DNA from: Prosopocoilus inquinatus
Taxonomy: Eukaryota > Arthropoda > Insecta > Coleoptera > Lucanidae
DNA length: 64,000 nt
Reading direction: 5' to 3'
Assembly: GCA_036172665.1 (NCBI GenBank)
Contig: CM069876.1
Location: 8,370,001 to 8,434,000 of the forward strand
The notes under the pieces are model-generated. The model saw only the letters and a list, made by a program, of their open reading frames with translations. It was not told the origin of the DNA and ran no database searches. The first letter of the stretch is position 1; each line of letters begins with the position of its first letter. Made by a program: the position numbers and the translations under genes. Below, in pieces: positions 57,233-64,000 of this stretch.

Positions 57233-57741
57233 AGAGAACGGAACCTTGTACAGGAGACTGGTGTCGATCACACACCTTCGCGTTCTGCCTTAATTTGAAT
57301 ATTCAGTTTTCAATTGGTCCTAGTACAAAGCGTAATTAACATTTGGCAAGATATAGGGCCGACGACTCGCTTTAATACTTCTTTCTTGAGTTTATTTTTT
57401 ATTATATCAGCTTTGTTTTTATTTAGAGTGACAGTTTAATTTTATTTTGTATTAATATAGAATTATTTTTATTTTACTTGGGCGCTGTAACGTTATTTAG
57501 AATACTCTATTAATACAAAATAAAATTAAACCGTTATTCTAAATAAAAACAATACTGGTATAATAAAAAAATAAACTCGGAAAGAAGTATTAAGCGAATA
57601 GTCGACCCTGTATCTTGCCAAATATTTATTGCACTTCCTACTACGATGAATTGCAGAACGTGAAAGGGAGTTATTGTTAATTCCTACGGCTCCCTTCCAC
57701 CAGTCTCTTGTACGAGATTCCGTTCTCTAGTTATGAGCATT
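57233..57741. mobile_element. Fold-back element, about 510 bp
   Basis: The arms at about 57233-57460 and 57490-57741 are inverted copies: agagaacggaaccttgtaca at the left against agagaacggaatctcgtaca on the other strand at the right, then tggcaagata, aatacttcttt and aattttattttgtattaata blocks. The loop is only about 30 bp. Non-coding. Confidence 0.85.
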
Positions 57742-58159
57742 AATAAATTTAATTGTCTTATTGGGATAATGAGACGATGACTTGCATTTACAAATACTCG
57801 ACTGTTATTGGACCTAAAATAGGGTGTAGAAATTCCGTTAGGAGAACCAACCATATAGAGCAAAAGTTTAATTTTATATATGAAAAATTCATGTAAGACA
57901 CCAGGTACAAAATGTATCTAAAACACGTTTTCAATTTAGACTCTAAACGGATAGTTCAGAAAGCGTTTAATTAACGAATCGCGCCTATTCTACAATAATT
58001 AACAGCGTTTTAGTTTTTAGATTCTGTAGTAATAATTCCATTAAAATTCTAATATTTTTGGTACTTTTATATATACAAGTACCAAAAATATCCCCGGCCG
58101 ACGTTTGTAAAAAAGTTTCATAAAGGAAATGGTTTTGCTTGGGGATATCAAAGAAATCT
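57742..58159. other. Non-coding stretch
   Basis: Contains the short inverted pair ttggtacttttatat/atatacaagtaccaa (about 58057-58087). No supported gene. Confidence 0.5.
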
Positions 58160-58590
58160 TTGATAAGGTAAGGGTACGAACATGCCGAAGATGCCTCGCT
58201 GTTCACCCTTGATGTTTAGATTGCGTTCGATACCACGATATCACTTCGATGTAAAACAAACAGTTTTAAATAGAACAGCAGCGCGCATCTTCGACCTGCG
58301 CAGTTCTAATTAAAACTAAACGTTTATTTTACATCGAGGTGATATCGCGGTATCGAGCCTAAACATCGGGGATGAACAGCTAGGTATGTTCGATGTAAAA
58401 CAAATGTATACTTTTAAATGGAATCATGCATGCACATCGAAGATGCTCCCTGATAATCATCCTCGATATGCACAATTCCGTCTAAAACTGTACGTTTGTT
58501 TTGCGTCGAGGTGATATCGCAGTATCAAGCGCGACCTAAACATCGAGGGTGAACACCGAGGCCTCTTCGTACCCTAATAGTTATCGTGTC
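58160..58590. mobile_element. Fold-back element with repeated inner arms
   Basis: The outer arms, gggtacgaa... (58168) and ...ttcgtaccc (58577), enclose repeated blocks: cctcg, gttcacccttgatgttta, cgataccacgatatcac and tcgatgtaaaacaaa. Each recurs inverted and then again near the centre (58320-58410), so the element is built from about four related half-units of about 100 bp. Richer in G+C than its flanks. Confidence 0.75.
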
Positions 58591-58805
58591 CTGGTATTTC
58601 AGATTTAGTCAAGCTAAAACAAAAACATAATTTCCTAATTTTTGAGCATCCTACGATAGCAATATTTCTAGTGGCTATCTGGTGTCCATGTAAGAATGTA
58701 ACTTTTGTTTCTTTCTTCATTTAATACACATCTATTCTCAGACATTTCCTGATCTGTGTGATATTTGTGTACAGCGAAAGATACCAGTAGCACATGTTTT
58801 TAATG
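58591..58805. other. Non-coding stretch
   Basis: No supported feature. Confidence 0.5.
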
Positions 58806-58841
58806 TAGTGTCAAGTGGTTTTTACACCACTTGACACTACT
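58806..58841. repeat. Isolated head-to-head terminal repeat
   Basis: tagtgtcaagtggt, four T's, accacttgacacta: a near-perfect hairpin made of the same GTCAAGTGGTGTAAAA sequence that forms the ends of the neighbouring element at 58903-59448. Confidence 0.85.
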
Positions 58842-58902
58842 ACACTACGTAATTAATTTAATTAAATTCACAAATTATTTTGTTTGTAATCTTTTGTATT
58901 GC

Positions 58903-59448
58903 AGGGTCAAGTGGTGTAAAAATGAGACACTTTTTAGAACTTTTTTTAAATTTTTTAATGTGTTAGGGGTCCTTCAACGGAATTGATGAAATTTTTGTAA
59001 GAAGTAAATAATGATAAAAAAACTATTGACAACTTAAAAACATACAAAAAATACTTTTAAAAAGGTGAAAATAAATAAAAACTGTGTCTCAGATTTAACC
59101 CCTAAAAAGTCTAAAAATGAGACATGCCAGATTAAATATCATAAAATGCATGTATTAAGGGCCGGTTGCTCTGTCACTGTTTAACGTTAATATTCAGTTA
59201 GCTTCCATCTGTTCCTATGTAAGAAAAAAAAACCTGAAGATTAAAGTAAAACCGTGACTGATAAACCTAGCCTAACAGCCATGGGCGACCTCTAGACCAA
59301 TAATGAAACTTTAAGGGTAAAAATTTATTTAATAGAAAAATACCTACAATAAATTAACACATAGATAAATAAAATGATCCTTACTATCGGCAGTATACTC
59401 ATTTTTTACCCGAATTTTGCGTGTCTCATTTTTACACCACTTGACCCT
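58903..59448. mobile_element. Non-autonomous element with 28-bp terminal repeats
   Basis: Perfect inverted repeats begin agggtcaagtggtgtaaaaa (58903-58930 and 59421-59448, 28 bp). The 490-bp interior has no coding capacity but contains another aaaaatgagaca (about 59110) matching the inner terminal repeat. The target duplication is not clear. Confidence 0.85.
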
Positions 59449-60156
59449 ATTTTTTTCTAGTTTTACTATCGAAATGTATGCAGTTTATTAAAATTTAATT
59501 TGTCTTTATGACGCTTTCCGACCACTTCCAAATTTTCTGTCAACTCTTCGAATTTTTGTTTGTACTCCCTCCGTTACAAAATGATCAACACCAAACTTTT
59601 TGCTCTTAATTCTACAATACCTTTTTATAGTGTTATTTGCTTTTAGAACAAGCAAAAATTGTTTTAATATTAATTGTGTTCAGAGAGAGTATCTAGTTAG
59701 TAATATCGGTATGAAATAAGAGGTTTAGAACATGATTAATATTTTATTTAGAAGAAATACTAGAATGACTTATTAAAAATCAATTGGCCAGAAATCTAAG
59801 CAAGCTTCGTGCAAAATCATAATCTGAGACTATTTTAATTTTGAGCAGTATCTACTTGGAGATCATTGCAGAAAACTTTGCCAAATTGTCAGAACATTGT
59901 CAAAATGAGGAGGATGACGCTGACGGGGTGAAATTCCCCGCAATTCACCGGGACCTGGTCATCGCTTCACTGGAGGCCGAATATCATCATCGTGTTGTGT
60001 TTTTACAGTTTAGGGTCCAAATAAATTTTTTCTCCAAGCCGGGCAACGTCTCTCATGTCCCCTCAGTGAGAAATACGAGAAAGTATTGATATGTTCTTAG
60101 ACTGCTATTGAAACAACTAAACGTTGAAACTAAAAATATAGTATTATTCAACGTAC
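59449..60156. other. Non-coding stretch
   Basis: The 82-codon open stretch at 59841-60089 (plus) lies next to the mariner remnant and has a compact G+C-richer patch, but no domain that I recognise. Confidence 0.4.
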
Positions 60157-61141
60157 TTAGTCTCTTCTTAAATTAATACACTTATTACAGCGATCCTGCA
60201 ACGCCTCTAATCCTTTCCAAAAAAAAAAAAGATTCTTCTTGCTCAGCCCTCCACAGCTTCTGTTACCTCTTCGTTACATAAAAATTCATGTCCGTTTAGG
60301 CTTTTTTTTTTCAATGGAGGAAATAGAAAACAGTCCGAACGAGCAAGATCTGGGGAATAGGGTGGGTGTTGCAGTAATTCGAACCCTAAATCTCGAATTG
60401 AATTCATGTCAATGTGTGATTTGTGTGCAGGTGCAATGTTCTGCAAAAACAGCACACCTTTCGCTAGCATACCACGACTTTTTTCTTTGATTTTCTCTCT
60501 TGGAGTAGTTAGTAATTTAAAATAATAATCTCGTTATTGTTTGGCTCTTTTTTAGATTATAATCAATCATAATCATTCCATGAATGACCCAAAAAACTGA
60601 AGCAAGAACTTTTCCAGCTGATTTTTGGATTTTAGGCCTTGCAGAACCACAGTATTTCTACTCCATCGATTGCTGCTTCGTTTCTGGGTCGCGAAAATGC
60701 ATCCAAGTTTCATCCATGGGCACAAGACGATTTTGTCGGAAACGGGCACAGATTGAGCGTGATGTTTCCACTCTTGCTCGTTTTTGGTCGGCATTAAAGC
60801 ATTTGGGTATCCATTTTGTAGATTTTTTTTCATACCTAAATTGATGTGGACGCGTTCGTATGAAACCTTCAACGTCTCCGTTATATACTTCAGCCCAATA
60901 CGACGGTATGACAATATCATATCATGAACTGCATCAATATTTTTCTGGGTGGACATCGAAATTGGTCTTCCTTGCCTCTTTTCATCTTCAACGGAACGTT
61001 TTCCTCGTTTAAATGATGCAACCCATTTTTTTACAGTTGCGCATGAAGGGCACTGATCCCCGAGTGTAGTAAGCATCAAAAATCTGCTGACCTCTTAGCC
61101 CCCTTCAAATAAAGGTACTTAATGATGGCTCGATACTCCAA
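60157..61141 (-). pseudogene. Dead mariner transposase (second lineage)
   Basis: Pieces in order on the minus strand: LEYRAIIKYLYLKG (N-terminus, about 61141); LTTLGDQCPSCATVKKWVASFKRG (helix-turn-helix region, from 61079); DEKRQGRPIS; RIGLKYITETLKVSYERVH; DYYFKLLTTPREKIKEK; GVLFLQNIAPAHKSH; HPPYSPDLARSDCFLFP; and the C-terminus to a stop at 60157. The first catalytic Asp block is degraded (WMKLGCIF where MDETW is usual) and the second Asp is replaced by Asn (QNIAPAHK). The third Asp is kept, 34 residues on. Several frameshifts and stops. Older than and different from the mariner at 15911-17187; terminal repeats were not found. Confidence 0.85.
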
Positions 61142-63081
61142 TTTATTAATTTTCACAATTATGTCTGACAAGTTTTTTTTTTTTTCAAATTTTATTGCAC
61201 TGCAATGCTGCAACTTGTAGAAGTAAAACTTTACAGTCACATTTCTAATCAAATCATTGTTTGTTGTCATCGTATCAAGCATTTGTTCCGATTAAGGAAA
61301 AGGACTAGGCTAAATAGATATCCGTACCCCCTCGTACAATATGTAACGGCGGCCTATGCCAATAATGAAAGCCAAGAAGAAGCTAAAAACTGAAGGAACA
61401 CCACCTAAAGCTACTTTTCGGGTAATGTATAATTGATAGGTTATATTTAATCGGAATCAATATATTTTTTTTAAATTAAGCAGTTCAAACTACAAAAAAA
61501 TGTGTTCGTCTGGAGCTCTTCAAGCTGTCTCTCCATAATTTCCAATTTCCAAATTGATTAAGTTCCTCTCTTTTAAATAATTATAGGAGTTCCTCCGAAT
61601 TTTTTTTATTTGAACATTTAATTTCTTTGTGACGTCATTCACCGCCAATTTGCGGCCGCTACTTTGTGCTACCGCTATTCAACGAATCCGAGGCAAGTGG
61701 TCAACATTCTAATGAACAATAAACAGTATAAATAAACAGGGCATATCTTACAAAACTCGAAACTAAGGGATTTCCAGCAGGAATCACTTCGCTGGTCGGA
61801 TTAAGGAGGCGTTGTTCGGATATATAATATACCGGGTGTAATCAAATTAGTTTCACATATTAATACTGCAATTTCCTCGTCATGTAAGAGAATTTATGCC
61901 GCAATTATCAAAGGTCTAACTCAGAAATAAAAAATGACCTACTAAAGGAGTGTTGGTACTTTTGTTTGAGAACTTCTGGTTATTTTTCATCATAAAACTC
62001 CAGCAAAAGTCAAGGGCAAGTGCTTGATCCCATTTTTAAAAGCTGTGTCCCGGTGGTTGCCCACGTGTGCAATTTGATTAAAGAAGATAATTTTAAATCT
62101 ACTCTCACTGATTACAGAATTAAATTTGTTTTATTGGATAATCAACAATAATTAGGTCTTAGTATGAATCACATAAACATAAACTTTATTCTTTATTATT
62201 ACATTAATATAGTAATATTTAAAGAGTCTTCAATAACGACAAGATTAAATAAATAAATAAATACGTAAAATGAACAAGTATTCGACAATAATTTAAGTAA
62301 AAGATAGGTTCTTTGTCAGGTACTCCTCGATGTTATTTATTTGTACAGTGTAAGCAAAACAAAATAATCAAACCATAATGAAGGGACGATGAATACCGAC
62401 GTGCATTGTTTCCGCTAATTTTTAGAATGTTACCTTAAATGTTTTTATTTTCTAACTTTTACTTATTGTTACACTTTTGTTTGCAGAAAATTAACTTAAT
62501 TAATTCAGTAAGTAACGCCATAAACGCGATGGATGTTTATTTTCTCTTATTATGGAATTGCTGAGCGAAGATTTTATTGATCCAGTGCCCTTCATTTCGA
62601 TGACGCTTTATTGCTTTATGTTTTTTTTTATAGTGTAATGTTTTGCTTAGAAAAATCCACAAACGATCGGTCAGAAGTTCTCAAACAAAAAGACTTCGGG
62701 CTTTTGTGGGGCTTTAATTTCTTTCATTTTTCACCAAAAAAAATAAGATATGCAGAATTCATTTTCTTAAGTAAAGAAGAACTGAATGAAGTTTTAATAT
62801 GTGAAACTTATTTGATGACACTGTATAGGTGTTACTGTATTTCTCTGATACGTTTCATACCAGATAGTTGTAAATTATTTTTTTTGTTATAGGCAAAAAT
62901 CATATGGATTCAAATGTTGACATTAAAACACATGTTAAAAAGATACTTTAATAACAAGAATGGATTTTCAGAAAGATACTTAAATAAGTTTGAAGATACA
63001 AATAATCAATACGTAAGTCTCAAAAGTCTTGTAATCTGGATGCTTTTGACAGGTATATCGCAAGTATTATATTAAAGCGTT
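61142..63081. other. Non-coding stretch
   Basis: About 1.9 kb. The first 150 bp probably belong to the mariner above. A short (AAAT)n run lies near 62248-62262. Open stretches at 61205-61393 and 62611-62892 (plus) show no domain. No supported gene. Confidence 0.45.
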
Positions 63082-63186
63082 GTGCAAACCAGAGCGGAAA
63101 CAGCGCGGTGGTGGGACTGTTAGCGGTATAGCCATAAGGAAAACACACAAATCCGCCACCGTGTGCCTGCCAGCTCTGGTTTGCGC
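63082..63186. mobile_element. Small MITE, about 105 bp
   Basis: gtgcaaaccagagc (63082) at the left is matched on the other strand by gcgcaaaccagagc at the right (to 63186), with inner cgcggtggtgg/ccgccaccgtg pairing. Distinctly G+C-rich compared with its flanks. Non-coding. Confidence 0.75.
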
Positions 63187-64000
63187 CTCGCCTAACTCGT
63201 AGCTGGTGCGAGGTGCGTTGAGTTAGATATACCGTTAGGGCTTTTTGTTTTGTGCATAATTTGAATATTTAAACATCTATATTTAAATATACGTTTTAGA
63301 ATATCGATTACAAGACTATTGAGACACATGTTTAAAATTACGGCGAATTAAGTTGCGTAATTAAACCGTTTTAAAATAATTTCTTCCATAAATTTAAATA
63401 GGTAATTGCTTTTAATTTAATGATTTCGGTTTTCTGGTGTCGTTGAATAAATTATTCTCCTAATTCTTTTTACAGCATTTAGAAAACAATACTTTCTAGT
63501 AGGTAATTTCCGCATTGGTTTACGCCGCATATCTTACCCTATATATAGGAAAAGTAATATAAGAAGTGAACGCTTTTATAATGAACTATTTATGGTAAAA
63601 GCACACAACTTTAACAACCCACGCCAAGGCTGCAGCGAAACAATGGTCGCATTTAAATTAAAACGCCTGTCAGTATTAAAACTTTTTAAAGGCCGTATTA
63701 GCATTCCATATGCTCGTTCTACATGCTTACGTGTTTGTTTGCAGACGGGAAATTTTTGTTTATCACTTTGTATTAAAGCGACTTTTAAGGGACAATTCTC
63801 TGCTGCTTCGTTATCCTTTTACAGAAAATGTGCATTTGTTCTTCGCTTCTGTTTTTTTTTTTTTTCTTAATTGTGTCTATACTTTGTTACTTGTACTTCC
63901 TTTATTCCTTTAACGTTTGCTTACTAATGAAATTCTGATTTTTATTCGACCACGTAATAACTGAGTTGAAATATTTTGAATCAAGTGAATATTGAGTAAA
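63187..64000. other. Non-coding stretch
   Basis: Open stretches at 63592-63870 and 63710-63913 (plus) overlap in different frames, are T-rich at the end, and show no domain. The window ends without a supported feature. Confidence 0.45.

Noticed and set aside
1..64000. An autonomous Penelope-like element (RT plus GIY-YIG endonuclease) as helper of the hammerhead family
   Set aside because: All reverse transcriptases seen are of the endonuclease-linked non-LTR type; no GIY-YIG motif was found.
1..64000. CRISPR arrays, bacterial operons or rRNA genes
   Set aside because: The window is eukaryotic; the tandem repeats have periods of 166-312 bp and no spacer structure.

Overview
The window is A+T-rich eukaryotic DNA, about two thirds A+T by eye. 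It has short introns, mariner, hAT and non-LTR elements, and many miniature inverted-repeat and fold-back elements. This fits an insect genome; a beetle is possible, but no host gene fixes the species. Almost everything recognisable is mobile-element debris. Only one host gene is convincing: 21357-22117, minus strand, a protein with an RIIa/DPY30-type dimerisation domain resembling EFCAB10. One orphan first coding exon (51379-51432, plus) is a weaker host-gene candidate.

Layout. 1-4121: a TA-flanked MITE, a decayed Tc1/mariner-type transposase, a 1.8 kb fold-back element and a solo LTR. 6040-7890: a decayed ZMYM1-like hAT transposase (minus), interrupted by a hAT-type MITE and by a repeat that recurs at 43.5 kb. 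8.4-15.2 kb: a pogo-like MITE and several fold-back elements with TACAGGGTGTTC-like ends. 15911-17187: an almost intact mariner with matching terminal repeats, TA flanks and one frameshift. 21-26 kb: the host gene, head to head with a non-LTR retrotransposon. 27.7-28.4 kb: five evenly placed AGATGGCGC-type motifs. 31.3-32.6 kb and 34.1-35.9 kb: two more non-LTR remnants, with a 166-bp tandem array between. 35.9-38.65 kb: a 2.3 kb fold-back abutting a second solo LTR of the same family. 40363-43004: a full-length but decayed hAT element. 44.4-46 kb: a tRNA-derived SINE and a 177-bp tandem duplication. 47.9-53.4 kb: MITEs and hairpins. 55.2-57.1 kb: a non-LTR remnant whose YADD catalytic box is deleted. 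57-59.5 kb: fold-backs. 60.1-61.2 kb: a dead mariner. 63.1 kb: a small MITE.

The most interesting content is a small, apparently non-autonomous retroelement family with three insertions (25277-25512, 40491-41023, 45016-45076). Three type I hammerhead ribozymes can be folded by eye from it: one in the first copy, and two in opposite orientation in the second. The family has a 312-bp tandem unit, a fixed 3' terminus, inverted 5' segments and target duplications of 10, 13 and 14 bp. These are the hallmarks of Penelope-like-element terminal repeats and of the animal 'retrozymes' thought to be mobilised by them. One copy sits inside the reverse transcriptase of the non-LTR element, and another inside the hAT element. 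No Penelope reverse transcriptase was seen in the window, so any helper must lie elsewhere.

The genes do not form a pathway. The window is best read as a record of nested insertions, with the hammerhead family among the latest arrivals.
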